DNA from: an uncultured Acidobacteriota bacterium
GTDB taxonomy: Bacteria; Acidobacteriota; Blastocatellia; RBC074
DNA length: 64,000 nucleotides
Reading direction: 5' to 3'
Assembly (NCBI GenBank): GCA_902825875.1
Contig: CADECP010000008.1
Coordinates: forward strand, 62,001 to 126,000
Shown here piece after piece: positions 29,487-37,893 of this stretch. A program made the translations under genes and the position numbers. A model generated the notes under the pieces. The model made no database searches. It worked only from the letters and a program-made list of their open reading frames with translations, and was not told where the DNA came from. Positions within the stretch are counted from its first letter, which is position 1, and every line of letters starts with the position of its first letter.

Positions 29487-30116
29487 ATGACGGGAACAAC
29501 TACAATTTCGGTGGCTGTCATTCTATTCAGCGTGGTGTTGATTGCCTGGCTGACGTTTCGCCCGTCCATCACCGCCACTCGCGGAGGCAAGATGCTGGCG
29601 TTTGTCGCCATGCTGGTCTTTCCGGTGCTGGCCGGAGGCATGGGCGTCAACGAACACATTCAGCATTCCAAAACCACCAACTTCTGCCTGTCCTGCCACG
29701 TGATGGAAGATTACGGCAAAAGTTTGCGCGTGGACGACCGCAGTTACATTCCGGCAATTCACTTTCAAAACAATCTGGTTCCGCGCGACCAGGCCTGTTT
29801 CACCTGCCACACCGATTACACAATGTTCGGCGATACGACGGCCAAACTGCGCGGATTGAAACACGTGTACGCTTATTATCTGGGCAAACCGGCTGAACCG
29901 ATCAAACTGTACACGCCTTATAACAACCGCGAATGCCTGCATTGTCATTTGGGCGGACGCGGGTTTGAAGAATCCGAAGCGCACAGCAAGGACGCCGAAC
30001 TGATGGCCCGGATGAAAGCCAACAAGCTTGGCTGCACATCCAGCGGCTGCCACAACATCGTTCACAACATTCCTTCGCTGAAAGAAGCGACATTCTGGAA
30101 GGAGGCTGGCAAATGA
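29487..30116 (+). CDS. NapC/NrfH-like membrane multiheme quinol dehydrogenase
   Basis: 209 residues from ATG 29487. Two hydrophobic segments (ISVAVILFSVVLIAWLTF; MLAFVAMLVFPVLAGGMG) anchor it in the inner membrane. The periplasmic part has three canonical heme sites (FCLSCHVMEDY, CFTCHTDY, CLHCHLGG) and a fourth, CTSSGCH, with four residues between cysteines (CX4CH). NapC/NrfH/CymA-type proteins oxidise quinol and pass electrons to periplasmic cytochromes; the first heme motif CxxCHVM is typical. Its ATGA stop overlap couples it to the next gene. It would be the inner-membrane start of the electron route in this locus. Confidence 0.82.
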   Translation: MTGTTTISVAVILFSVVLIAWLTFRPSITATRGGKMLAFVAMLVFPVLAGGMGVNEHIQHSKTTNFCLSCHVMEDYGKSLRVDDRSYIPAIHFQNNLVPRDQACFTCHTDYTMFGDTTAKLRGLKHVYAYYLGKPAEPIKLYTPYNNRECLHCHLGGRGFEESEAHSKDAELMARMKANKLGCTSSGCHNIVHNIPSLKEATFWKEAGK

Positions 30117-30310
30117 ATTCGCAACCATCGAAAATCGAAAAGCGTCTACGGTTGGCTGGCTTGTTGTTGATAACCGGGTTGGTGGTGGAACTGGTCAGTT
30201 TGTACTGGTCGCATCCGACAGCTTTTTTGTTCTTCCTGCTGCTGGGCGGAGTGCTGCTGGCGGCGGGAATTGTGATTTACCTGCTCTCGCTGGTTTCTGC
30301 CGAAAGCTGA
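30113..30310 (+). CDS. Small two-helix membrane protein
   Basis: 65 residues, start overlapping the NapC-like stop (ATGA). Two transmembrane helices (LAGLLLITGLVVELVSLYW and TAFLFFLLLGGVLLAAGIVIYLL) joined by a short loop. No family recognised. The tight coupling suggests an accessory subunit of the quinol dehydrogenase. Confidence 0.8.
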   Translation: MNSQPSKIEKRLRLAGLLLITGLVVELVSLYWSHPTAFLFFLLLGGVLLAAGIVIYLLSLVSAES

Positions 30311-30783
30311 ATCCTTGCAGTACGGGGAATGTGAGCGACCTGAGTCTTTCTGAAAGCATACTTCAAGCAAAACTCAGGTCGCGTACACGCCTCGTTTCAC
30401 ATTGAATCGGATTTATGCTTCGGATTGATTCTTTGGATTGATGCTGTCGCAGTTGATCCGGCAATGAAATGAGTCCCAACCGACCGGGACGAAGAAACTG
30501 TCAATCGCTTTACTTGATCTGCCATCGCGTAACATCAGTTACTAGATCGCTTTTCATTGGCGTGTCTGGATTATCAGGCGCTATTGAACTGTAAATGTGG
30601 GACAATTTGGAAAATTGTCCCACACACCAAAATGAAAACTGATCTAAATCCCAAATCCTAATTCCAGAACCCTCCAACAACCTTCTCGTCTGCCAGCGGA
30701 ATTTTCCCAGCCGACACAATGCTCACCGGTGAAAATCACCCAAACCTTTCCTCAATATCACCAACTTTCAACAAGATAGCCGT
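30311..30783. other. Gene-free region with two palindromes
   Basis: A GCGACCTGAGT / ACTCAGGTCGC hairpin (30335-30382, 26-nt loop) and a TGTGGGACAATTT / AAAATTGTCCCACA palindrome (30596-30624). No convincing ORF. The right end leads into the sigma-54 promoter at 30784. Confidence 0.6.
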
Positions 30784-30799
30784 TGGCACACATGTTGCC
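30784..30799 (+). promoter_or_regulatory. Sigma-54 (-24/-12) promoter of the Hsp20/BON operon
   Basis: TGGCACACATGTTGCC matches TGGCAC-N5-TTGC, with GG and GC 10 nt apart, 68 bp before the hsp20 ATG. The site also reads as an inverted repeat (GTTGGCA...TGCCAAC), so a repressor site is an alternative. Confidence 0.72.
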
Positions 30800-30866
30800 A
30801 ACTTCGTTCTCGGCTGGAGATTCACTGGAAGGAAAACAATCTCGAACGCAGTATGGAGGTACTGAG

Positions 30867-31385
30867 ATGAAAGCCCAACAAGCATTGGAAACTCAACCGG
30901 CAGAGAAACCGATCTTTGTCGAAGCTGAAAAATTGATCAACCGCATGGAAGAAATGACCAGAAGCGTCGCTCATCGTGCGTATGAGTTCTTTGAAGAGCG
31001 TGGCCGTCGGTTCGGCAGTGAACTTGATGACTGGTTTCGCGCCGAATCCGAATTGATGCGCTACGTGCCAACGACATTGAAAGAAGGCGACCAGCAATTC
31101 ACTTTTCAAGCCGAAGTCCCAGGCTTCAAAGCCGAAGAAATCAAAATCAGCGCCGAACCGAAAATGCTGATTATCGAAGGCGAATCAGAACAGAGCACCG
31201 AAGAGAAATCCGACAAGGTCGTGTTCAGCGAACGACGCACAAATCATTTTTGCCGGTCGTTCAGTTTGCCCGCTGAAATTGACCCGGCCAAAGTGACCGC
31301 CAATCTGAAAAACGGATTGCTGGAAATCACATTGCCGAAAGTTCCGGTTCGCCAACCGGTCGGCGTGGAAATCAAAACCGTGTAA
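30867..31385 (+). CDS. Small heat-shock protein with N-terminal DUF2934 domain
   Basis: 172 residues from ATG 30867 (GGAGG 7 nt upstream); the ORF upstream to 30783 runs through the promoter and is rejected. Residues about 25-65 (RSVAHRAYEFFEERGRRFG then ELDDWFRAE) match DUF2934. Residues about 75-165 form the alpha-crystallin domain (FTFQAEVPGFKAEEIKISAE; the closing ANLKNGLLEITLPK strand pair). Hsp20 proteins hold unfolded clients in the cytoplasm. The fusion with DUF2934 is uncommon. Next to a BON protein and behind a sigma-54 site: probably envelope or general stress. Confidence 0.92.
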   Translation: MKAQQALETQPAEKPIFVEAEKLINRMEEMTRSVAHRAYEFFEERGRRFGSELDDWFRAESELMRYVPTTLKEGDQQFTFQAEVPGFKAEEIKISAEPKMLIIEGESEQSTEEKSDKVVFSERRTNHFCRSFSLPAEIDPAKVTANLKNGLLEITLPKVPVRQPVGVEIKTV

Positions 31386-31439
31386 CGCAGATTCGGGCTT
31401 CGATGCCTGCTCCTTTGTTTTTGATAGGAGGTGAAAATC

Positions 31440-32129
31440 ATGACTTACAAATCAGACCAGGAACTGCAAAGCGAAGTGATGTTCCAACTCGGCTGGGATT
31501 CGCGGATCAAACAAACCGAAGTCGGCGTGACGGCTCACAACGGCATCATTACGCTGACCGGCAAGGTGGATACATACGCGAAAAAGCTGGCGGCTCAGCA
31601 GGCGGCGCATCGCGTCAAAGGAGTGCTGGACGTGGCCAACGACATCGAAGTTCACATCCCTGGCAGTCTGTCGCGCACCGACGAAGAAATCGCTCAGGCG
31701 GTTCGCCACGCACTGGATTGGAACGTGCTGGTTCCGGCGGAACAGATTCACTCGACTGTGTCGAACGGTTGGGTGACGTTGGAAGGCAACGTCGAATACT
31801 ACCGCGAACGCACCGACGCCGAACGCGCTGTTTCCCATCTACCCGGAGTTCGCGGCTTGACCAACAAGATTCTGGTTTGCCAGTCGGTCGAACCCGAACG
31901 TGTCAAATTCCTGATTGAAGACGTTCTGGAACGTCGCGCCGACCGTGAAGCCGACCGCATACGAGTCAACGTCACCGATGGCGAAGTGATTCTGACCGGC
32001 GCAGTCAATTCATGGGAAGAAAAGAAAGCGATTCTGGGCGCTGTTAGCCACACACCGGGCGTCAAAGACGTTCAGGATCATTTGTTCATTGATCCGTATC
32101 ACATGCGATTCGACGTGGCTTACGCATAA
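31440..32129 (+). CDS. Triple BON-domain protein
   Basis: 229 residues from ATG 31440 (GGAGG; GTG 31431 lies inside the ribosome site). Three BON repeats: residues about 5-72 (VGVTAHNGIITLTGKVDTYAKKL), 80-148 (STVSNGWVTLEGNVEYYRER) and 155-222 (VNVTDGEVILTGAVNSWEEK). BON domains (OsmY-type) bind membranes or ligands and are usually periplasmic, but I see no signal peptide, so this one may be cytoplasmic. A strong terminator follows. Confidence 0.92.
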   Translation: MTYKSDQELQSEVMFQLGWDSRIKQTEVGVTAHNGIITLTGKVDTYAKKLAAQQAAHRVKGVLDVANDIEVHIPGSLSRTDEEIAQAVRHALDWNVLVPAEQIHSTVSNGWVTLEGNVEYYRERTDAERAVSHLPGVRGLTNKILVCQSVEPERVKFLIEDVLERRADREADRIRVNVTDGEVILTGAVNSWEEKKAILGAVSHTPGVKDVQDHLFIDPYHMRFDVAYA

Positions 32130-32165
32130 ACAAATTCCTCTCACTCGTCAGCTCAAGACACTTAA

Positions 32166-32204
32166 GCGCAGCGGTTTTCTCGATAAGCCGCTGCGCCTTT
32201 TTTT
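32166..32204 (+). terminator. Intrinsic terminator of the Hsp20/BON operon
   Basis: GCGCAGCGG / CCGCTGCGC stem (32166-32174, 32188-32196) followed by a seven-T run. Confidence 0.92.
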
Positions 32205-32226
32205 GTTGAGAATGGAGTTGTGCAAA

Positions 32227-32595
32227 TCAAGCTGCCGGAATCGGGCCGGCGGCAACCAGTTTTTTCCTGCGCGGATCAATCACCAGACTCAGTCCTTCCA
32301 GCGTTCTGGCGCCAAGCAACAGCAAATCGCCTTTTTCGGCAAAGACGACTTCATCAACCGTAAAGTATTTGTCCAGGCGAACGATGGCAAAGCCTACGCT
32401 GCGAGTGACCGTCTGGCCGTTCGCCATCACGAATTTCAAATCTTTCTTTTCGCGGTTGATGCCTAGTTTTTCCAAAGTCGTTGCCGGAACCCAGGTGTAT
32501 TCACTGCCTGTATCAACCAGCATTTTCTGCATTACGGCAGACTTTTTCCGGTCAACTACATTTTCGATTTTGCATTTGGTGACGAAAGTTCCCAT
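32227..32595 (-). CDS. Retropepsin-like (clan AA) aspartic protease
   Basis: 122 residues from ATG 32595 (GGAGG 7 nt upstream). The single-domain aspartic protease motif is intact: MLVDTGSEYTWVP (catalytic Asp in DTGS, about residue 27), then the VDEVVFAEKGDLLLLGARTLEGL flap/second-half pattern. Such half-size proteases act as dimers. No signal peptide or membrane helix. Physiological substrate unknown. It ends 22 bp beyond the BON terminator, convergent with it. Confidence 0.88.
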   Translation of the reverse strand: MGTFVTKCKIENVVDRKKSAVMQKMLVDTGSEYTWVPATTLEKLGINREKKDLKFVMANGQTVTRSVGFAIVRLDKYFTVDEVVFAEKGDLLLLGARTLEGLSLVIDPRRKKLVAAGPIPAA

Positions 32596-32616
32596 CGCTT
32601 TTCCTCCACCGAAAGA

Positions 32617-32643
32617 GTAGTCCAGTTTGGGAAATTGGACTAC
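32617..32643. repeat. Palindromic repeat GTAGTCCA / TGGACTAC
   Basis: GTAGTCCAgTTT / AAAtTGGACTAC, one mismatch, around GGG. It lies in the 53-bp gap between the protease and HyuB genes. Confidence 0.8.
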
Positions 32644-32648
32644 AGATT

Positions 32649-34313
32649 TTATTCCGTTCCGCATCCGCCGCCGCCCGGAGTTTCAATCACTATGCGGTCG
32701 CCTTTGTTGGCAGAGATCGAAAATTTACCGGGCAGTTTTTTCTTTTTGCTTTTGCCTTTGGCGACTGTGGTGACCAGTTGAGCCAGTCCGCGTTTGCCGT
32801 CTTCGCCGCCGTGCAATCCGTAAGGCGCAGTTTTTCGTCGGTCGGCCAGCAATGAAACTTTGGCATCGGTCAGCAATTCGATTTCACGGATCGTTCCGTC
32901 ACCTCCGCGCGCGTGGCCGCGTCCGCCGGAATTGCGCCGAATAGCGTACCGTCGAACTCTCAGCGGATAAGCGTATTCCAGAGCTTCGACAGGTGTGTTG
33001 AGCGAATTGGTCATGTGGGTATGAACTGCCGAAATGCCGTCCGCCATTGGCCGAGCGCCCATTCCGCCACAAACGGTTTCGTAATACGCGAACTCCTTTC
33101 CGGTGCGCGCGTCCCAACCGCCGATGGTCAGATTGTTCATCGTGCCTTGCGAAGCTGCCGGGATCACTTGCGGCGCGGCTTGCGACAAAGCTTTTAACAA
33201 CACATCCACAATGCGTTGCGAAGTTTCGACATTGCCTCCGGCGACCGGCGCGGGCGGCAAAGCGTTGACGATGGTTCCGCTGGGCGCAATGACTTCAATC
33301 GGTTCGATGATTCCGGCGCTGGCCGGAACGTCTCCGACAATCAAACAGCGAAAGACGTAATAGACCGCCGACACCGCGATGGCTTCGACGGCGTTGATCG
33401 GGCCGCGAACTTGCGGCGAACTGCCGCTGAAATCCACGCGCGCACGGTCGCCGCGAATTTCCAACCGGACGGCAATGCGAACCGGTTTGTCCGTTTCGCC
33501 GTCGTCATCCAAAAAGTCTTCGGCTTCATAAACGCCGTCGGGCAGAGCTTCGAGCGTGCGACGAACCCGGCGCGCGGCGTATTCGACCAGATGCCCGGCG
33601 TATTCGTCGGCTTCGGCAAAGCCATACCGCTCGACGATTTCCTGCAAACGTTCGCTGCCAACACGCAAGGCTCCAAGCTGAGCGGCGAAATCGCCTTCGC
33701 GTTCTTCGCGGCCACGCACGTTGGCCAGCAACAGATTGAAAACTTCCCGGTCAAGCTCGCCGCCGCGAACAATACGAATCGGCGGAATGCGAATGCCTTC
33801 CTGATAAATTTCGGTTGCCGCGCCCATCGAACCCGGCGTTGAACCGCCAATGTCTGCGTGGTGCGCTCGGTTGGCAACAAAGAAGATCGGACGCGGAGAT
33901 TGAGGGGTGGTGGGATTGAGGGATTGAGGGACGGGGAACGCATCGAGATGTTCCCTCTTTCCCTCTTTCCCTCTTTCTCTCTTCCCCACAGTGTCAGCAA
34001 AGACGGGAGCCACCATCGTCACGTCCGGCAGATGAGTTCCTCCGGCGTAAGGGTCGTTAAGCACGACAACATCGCCCGGCAGCATCTGACAGGTTTCGAT
34101 TGCGGCTTTGACCGACATCGGCATCGAACCCAGATGGACGGGCATGTGATCGCCTTGCGCAATGATTCGGCCTCGCCGGTCGAACACGGCACACGAATAA
34201 TCGCGCCGCTCTTTGATGTTCGGCGAAAACGCCGTTCGGCGCAGACTGACGCCCATCTCTTCAGCAACGGAGGTGTACAGCGAACGATAAATTTCCAGCT
34301 TGATCGAATCCAT
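32649..34313 (-). CDS. Hydantoinase B / oxoprolinase-family protein (HyuB)
   Basis: 554 residues. Begins DSIKLEIYRSLYTSVAEEMG, then LRRTAFSPNIKERRDYSCAVFD, GDHMPVHLGSMP, VANRAHHADIGGSTPGSMG and ends with ETPGGGGCGTE, all HyuB hallmarks. With HyuA it performs ATP-dependent opening of hydantoin or 5-oxoproline rings; no hyuA gene is adjacent in the window. Residues about 111-140 (KRERGKEGKREHLDAFP...) between VFAD and IFFVANRAHH are an in-frame repeat insertion. The start is 4 bp from the stop of the P-type ATPase gene, so it is cotranscribed with the copper cluster, probably by chance. Confidence 0.92.
   Translation of the reverse strand: MDSIKLEIYRSLYTSVAEEMGVSLRRTAFSPNIKERRDYSCAVFDRRGRIIAQGDHMPVHLGSMPMSVKAAIETCQMLPGDVVVLNDPYAGGTHLPDVTMVAPVFADTVGKRERGKEGKREHLDAFPVPQSLNPTTPQSPRPIFFVANRAHHADIGGSTPGSMGAATEIYQEGIRIPPIRIVRGGELDREVFNLLLANVRGREEREGDFAAQLGALRVGSERLQEIVERYGFAEADEYAGHLVEYAARRVRRTLEALPDGVYEAEDFLDDDGETDKPVRIAVRLEIRGDRARVDFSGSSPQVRGPINAVEAIAVSAVYYVFRCLIVGDVPASAGIIEPIEVIAPSGTIVNALPPAPVAGGNVETSQRIVDVLLKALSQAAPQVIPAASQGTMNNLTIGGWDARTGKEFAYYETVCGGMGARPMADGISAVHTHMTNSLNTPVEALEYAYPLRVRRYAIRRNSGGRGHARGGDGTIREIELLTDAKVSLLADRRKTAPYGLHGGEDGKRGLAQLVTTVAKGKSKKKKLPGKFSISANKGDRIVIETPGGGGCGTE
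33894..33988. repeat. Low-complexity palindromic insertion inside hyuB
   Basis: A G-rich arm (GGGATTGAGGGATTGAGGG, 33911-33930) faces a C-rich arm of TTTCCCTC repeats (33951-33981). The host frame is preserved. Confidence 0.8.
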
Positions 34314-34317
34314 AAAG

Positions 34318-36681
34318 TTAAAGCTCCAGTTTTCGCAATCGAAGTGCGTTCGTAATCACCGACACCGAACTGAACGTCATCGCCGCGCTGGCGATCATCG
34401 GGCTGAGCAACACATCGAACAATGGATACAGCACCCCTGCCGCCAGCGGCACTCCCAGCAAGTTATACACAAACGCGAAAAACAGATTCTGCCGAATGTT
34501 GCTCATCACCGCGCGGCTAAGTTTTCGAGCGCGGACGATGCCGCGCAAATCGCCTTTGACCAAAGTCAGCCCTGCGCTTTCCATCGCCACATCGGTTCCA
34601 GTCCCCATTGCAATCCCGACTTGTGCCTGAGCCAGCGCCGGAGCGTCGTTGATGCCGTCGCCAGCCATTGCCACAACTCGGCCTTCGCTTTGCAGCCGTT
34701 TGATGGCTTCTGCTTTTTGTTCGGGCAGGACTTCGGCGATGACCTCGTCAATGCCAAGCTGGCGCGCGACAGCTTCGGCGGTTCGGCGGTTGTCGCCGGT
34801 CAGCATGACGATTCGCAAATCGTCGGCGTGAAGCTGCCGAATCGCTTCAGGCGTCGAAGCCTTGATCGGATCGGCGACGCCAATCAAACCGGCAATTTGT
34901 CCATCAATTGCCGCCAGCATGACGGTTTGCCCTTCGCCGCGAAGTTGTTCTGCTTTCTCGACAAGCGAAGCTTCAGCGGAAATCGAAAGCGATTCCATCA
35001 ATCGCTGATTGCCCAGCGCAACTCGTTTGCCGCCGACTTCACCCACGACGCCTTTGCCTGTCAGCGACTGAAAGCCCTCAACGCCGGCCAATTCAATTTT
35101 TCGTTCAGCCGCCTCTGCAACAATCGCCGCCGCCAACGGATGCTCGCTGGCGCGCTCCAAACTCGCCACCAACCGCAACACTTCGCGTTCATTCTCTCCA
35201 TCCCTTTGTCCCGCCATCGCTCTATCGCCCGAAGCAAACAACGAAATCAGTTTTGGTTTTCCTTCGGTCAATGTCCCCGTCTTATCAACCACCATCGTGT
35301 CAACTTTGGCCAGTGTTTCCAGAGCCTCAGCGTTTTTGATCAGCACGCCAGCAGTTGCGCCTCTGCCGGTTCCAACCATGACAGACATTGGCGTAGCCAG
35401 TCCCAGCGCGCACGGGCAAGCGATAATCAAAACCGCGACGGCGTTGACCAGCGCATAAACGAAACGCGGTTCGGGGCCGACTAAACTCCAGATCAGAAAC
35501 GTGATGACTGCGGCCAGCACGACTGTCGGAACGAACCACGCCGAAACCGAATCGGCCAATCGTTGAATCGGAGCGCGGCTGCGCTGAGCTTCGCCGACCA
35601 TTCGCACGATTTGCGCCAGCAGAGTTTCGCTGCCTACGCGCTCGGCTCGCATCACGAAACTGCCGGTTCCGTTGACCGTGCCGCCAGTGATCTTGCTGCC
35701 CGTTTCTTTTTCAACCGGGATCGGTTCGCCTGTGACCATCGCTTCATCAACCGAACTGCGGCCTTCGGTGACAACGCCGTCCACAGGCACTTTTTCGCCC
35801 GGACGAACGCGCAACAAAGCTCCGGGAAAAACCAAATCGAGTTCAATGTCTTCTTCGTTGCCGTTGGCTCGAACGATGCGCGCAGTTTTTGGAGCCAAGT
35901 CCAACAGCATTTTGATCGCGCTGCTGGTCTGGCTGCGCGCGCGGAGTTCCAAAACTTGCCCCAGCAAAACCAGAGTCGTGATGACGGCGGCGGCTTCAAA
36001 GTAAACGGCTACTTCGCCGCCGTGACCTTTGAACGAAGCCGGAAAGATTCCGGGAAAGAGCGTCGCCACGACGCTGTAACCAAACGCCGAGCCTGTGCCG
36101 ATGGCAATCAATGTGAACATGTTCGGGCTGCGATTCGTGATCGAGTTCCAACCGCGAACAAAAAACGGCCAGCCTCCCCACAACACAACGGGCGTTGCCA
36201 AAACGAATTGCAACCACACAACCAGCCGATGGCCTATGGCGTGTTGTACCGGTTGACCCGGAATCATCTCCGACATTGCCAGCGCAAACACCGGCAGAGT
36301 CAACGCCAGACAAATCCAAAACCTCCGCCGCATATCGTCCAGTTCCGAAGTGTCTTCTTCCGCCGTCGGCGAAAACACTTTCGGTTCCAAAGCCATTCCG
36401 CACTTCGGACAAATGCCGGGGCCGATTTGCACGACTTCGGGATCCATCGGGCAGGTGTATTCAATCGCCTTTGAAGTTTCGGCTGGCATTTCCGTTTTGT
36501 GGGTTGGGTGAAGAATCGCTTCAGGATTGGCGGCGAACTTTTCGCGGCAGCGCGGATTGCAGAAAAAATACGTCGTGCCTTGATGCTCGAACTTGCCCGC
36601 AGCCGTCGCGGGGTTGACCTTCATTCCGCACACGGGATCAACGTGCAAAACAGGTTGGAAGACGGGTAAGGATTTCGCCAT
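34318..36681 (-). CDS. Copper/heavy-metal P1B-type ATPase with YHS and HMBD domains
   Basis: 787 residues. N-terminal YHS/TRASH domain ([10 protein letters not shown]...[11 protein letters not shown], 15-55), then a heavy-metal-binding domain ([26 protein letters not shown], 74-100) in place of HMA repeats. Eight membrane helices follow, with actuator [12 protein letters not shown], transport site [11 protein letters not shown], phosphorylation site [10 protein letters not shown], the EHPLA nucleotide-binding His and [13 protein letters not shown] hinge. CPC indicates Cu(I) (or Ag) export from the cytoplasm. It lies 10 bp after the Asp-box protein gene in a copper cluster. Confidence 0.95.
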   Translation of the reverse strand: MAKSLPVFQPVLHVDPVCGMKVNPATAAGKFEHQGTTYFFCNPRCREKFAANPEAILHPTHKTEMPAETSKAIEYTCPMDPEVVQIGPGICPKCGMALEPKVFSPTAEEDTSELDDMRRRFWICLALTLPVFALAMSEMIPGQPVQHAIGHRLVVWLQFVLATPVVLWGGWPFFVRGWNSITNRSPNMFTLIAIGTGSAFGYSVVATLFPGIFPASFKGHGGEVAVYFEAAAVITTLVLLGQVLELRARSQTSSAIKMLLDLAPKTARIVRANGNEEDIELDLVFPGALLRVRPGEKVPVDGVVTEGRSSVDEAMVTGEPIPVEKETGSKITGGTVNGTGSFVMRAERVGSETLLAQIVRMVGEAQRSRAPIQRLADSVSAWFVPTVVLAAVITFLIWSLVGPEPRFVYALVNAVAVLIIACPCALGLATPMSVMVGTGRGATAGVLIKNAEALETLAKVDTMVVDKTGTLTEGKPKLISLFASGDRAMAGQRDGENEREVLRLVASLERASEHPLAAAIVAEAAERKIELAGVEGFQSLTGKGVVGEVGGKRVALGNQRLMESLSISAEASLVEKAEQLRGEGQTVMLAAIDGQIAGLIGVADPIKASTPEAIRQLHADDLRIVMLTGDNRRTAEAVARQLGIDEVIAEVLPEQKAEAIKRLQSEGRVVAMAGDGINDAPALAQAQVGIAMGTGTDVAMESAGLTLVKGDLRGIVRARKLSRAVMSNIRQNLFFAFVYNLLGVPLAAGVLYPLFDVLLSPMIASAAMTFSSVSVITNALRLRKLEL

Positions 36682-36691
36682 AACAATTCCA

Positions 36692-37888
36692 TCAGTTTGG
36701 CAGCGGCATCGTCGCCGTCATGACGCGCGAAGCAGTCCAGGCGAAGACCAACGTTTTGCCGCTCAACACCATTTGCGGAAATCCGTTGGAACGAGCCGTG
36801 CCGTTGGCAGCCACTGCGATGGACGCATACATCTTGCCGTCAGGATAAATTCGGCGAACGCGCACAGACCCGCTGCCCATAGCTTTTTCCAGCCAGCAAA
36901 CCAATGCGCTTCCATCGCTGAGCATCAAGGTTTCGACTCGGCCAACAGGATTGCCGTCGTCAATCGTGATCGGTTTGCCGAAGCTTTCTCCCGCGTCGGC
37001 GGAAAACGCCAGCCGGACTTGAGGTTTGTCACCCGCGCCGGTGTACCACGCGACTGCGACTTGTTTGCCAGCAGCCGCAACCGAAGGACCGTTGACCGGG
37101 CAGCCATTCAGTTTCCAACCGTCGTCGTGAACGGCGCGCGGTTCAGTCCATTTGCCAGCTTTCAACCGGACGATGGAAATGTCGCGCATCTCTTCGTCCG
37201 AACGGTCGCGGTAAACCACGACTGCCCCTTCGGCAGTCATCGCCGCCGAAGTCTGGCAACATTCACAAACGCGGGCATCCAATTTGGCTTCATCGGTCAA
37301 CGTTCCATCGCGTTTGATCTTCACGTAACGCAAAGTCATGTTGCCGTGCCCATGCCCGTGATCGTCTTTACCGCCAGGAGTCATTTCGCGTCCGTCCAGC
37401 CAAACAGCCGCAAGTTGTCCGTCTTTGGCGGCAAACAGCGAAACAAAACCGTGTTCGGCTTTCACGCCGTCACGATGTGCGACAAAAGGTTTGCTCCAGG
37501 TTTTGCCGCCGTCGAGCGAACGCGAAATCGTCACGTCGTAATCAAACGTGCCCGGTCCGCTTTTGACCAACCAATGCGCCGCCAGAGTTCCATCCGGCAA
37601 AACAATCATCGAAGGAAAATCCGCCCAATTGACGAACCAGTTGGAGCCTTCGGCAATGACGCGCGGCGCTGACCATCCGTCGTTTTCTTTCACCGCGAAA
37701 CGCAACGAAGCTTTTCCTTCGCCCAATCGTTCGATCCAGCTCAGATAAACTTTGCCGTCGCGCGAAACGGTCAAGTTGGGTTGACCGCTGCCCGCGCCCG
37801 CTGGTGAAGCCATCTCGCGCACTTGCGACAACGCCAACACAGGCAGCAACCAAACCAACAGAAGCGAACTGATTCGAAGCTTATTCAT
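36692..37888 (-). CDS. Secreted Asp-box (BNR) beta-propeller, probably copper-associated
   Basis: 398 residues from ATG 37888. Signal peptide [20 protein letters not shown]. Propeller with Asp boxes [11 protein letters not shown] and SADAGESFG, which is why databases may call it a sialidase. No sialidase Arg triad is evident. Two features suggest metal binding: DDHGHGHGN (about 190-198) and CECCQTS (about 221-227). It sits between a multicopper oxidase and a copper ATPase, 5 bp from the oxidase stop. I infer a periplasmic copper-binding or -handling role; sialidase activity is unlikely. Confidence 0.8.
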   Translation of the reverse strand: MNKLRISSLLLVWLLPVLALSQVREMASPAGAGSGQPNLTVSRDGKVYLSWIERLGEGKASLRFAVKENDGWSAPRVIAEGSNWFVNWADFPSMIVLPDGTLAAHWLVKSGPGTFDYDVTISRSLDGGKTWSKPFVAHRDGVKAEHGFVSLFAAKDGQLAAVWLDGREMTPGGKDDHGHGHGNMTLRYVKIKRDGTLTDEAKLDARVCECCQTSAAMTAEGAVVVYRDRSDEEMRDISIVRLKAGKWTEPRAVHDDGWKLNGCPVNGPSVAAAGKQVAVAWYTGAGDKPQVRLAFSADAGESFGKPITIDDGNPVGRVETLMLSDGSALVCWLEKAMGSGSVRVRRIYPDGKMYASIAVAANGTARSNGFPQMVLSGKTLVFAWTASRVMTATMPLPN

Positions 37889-37893
37889 AGTTT

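Noticed and set aside
36692-37888. True exo-sialidase
   Set aside because: Asp boxes are present, but no catalytic Arg triad is evident and the context is copper resistance.
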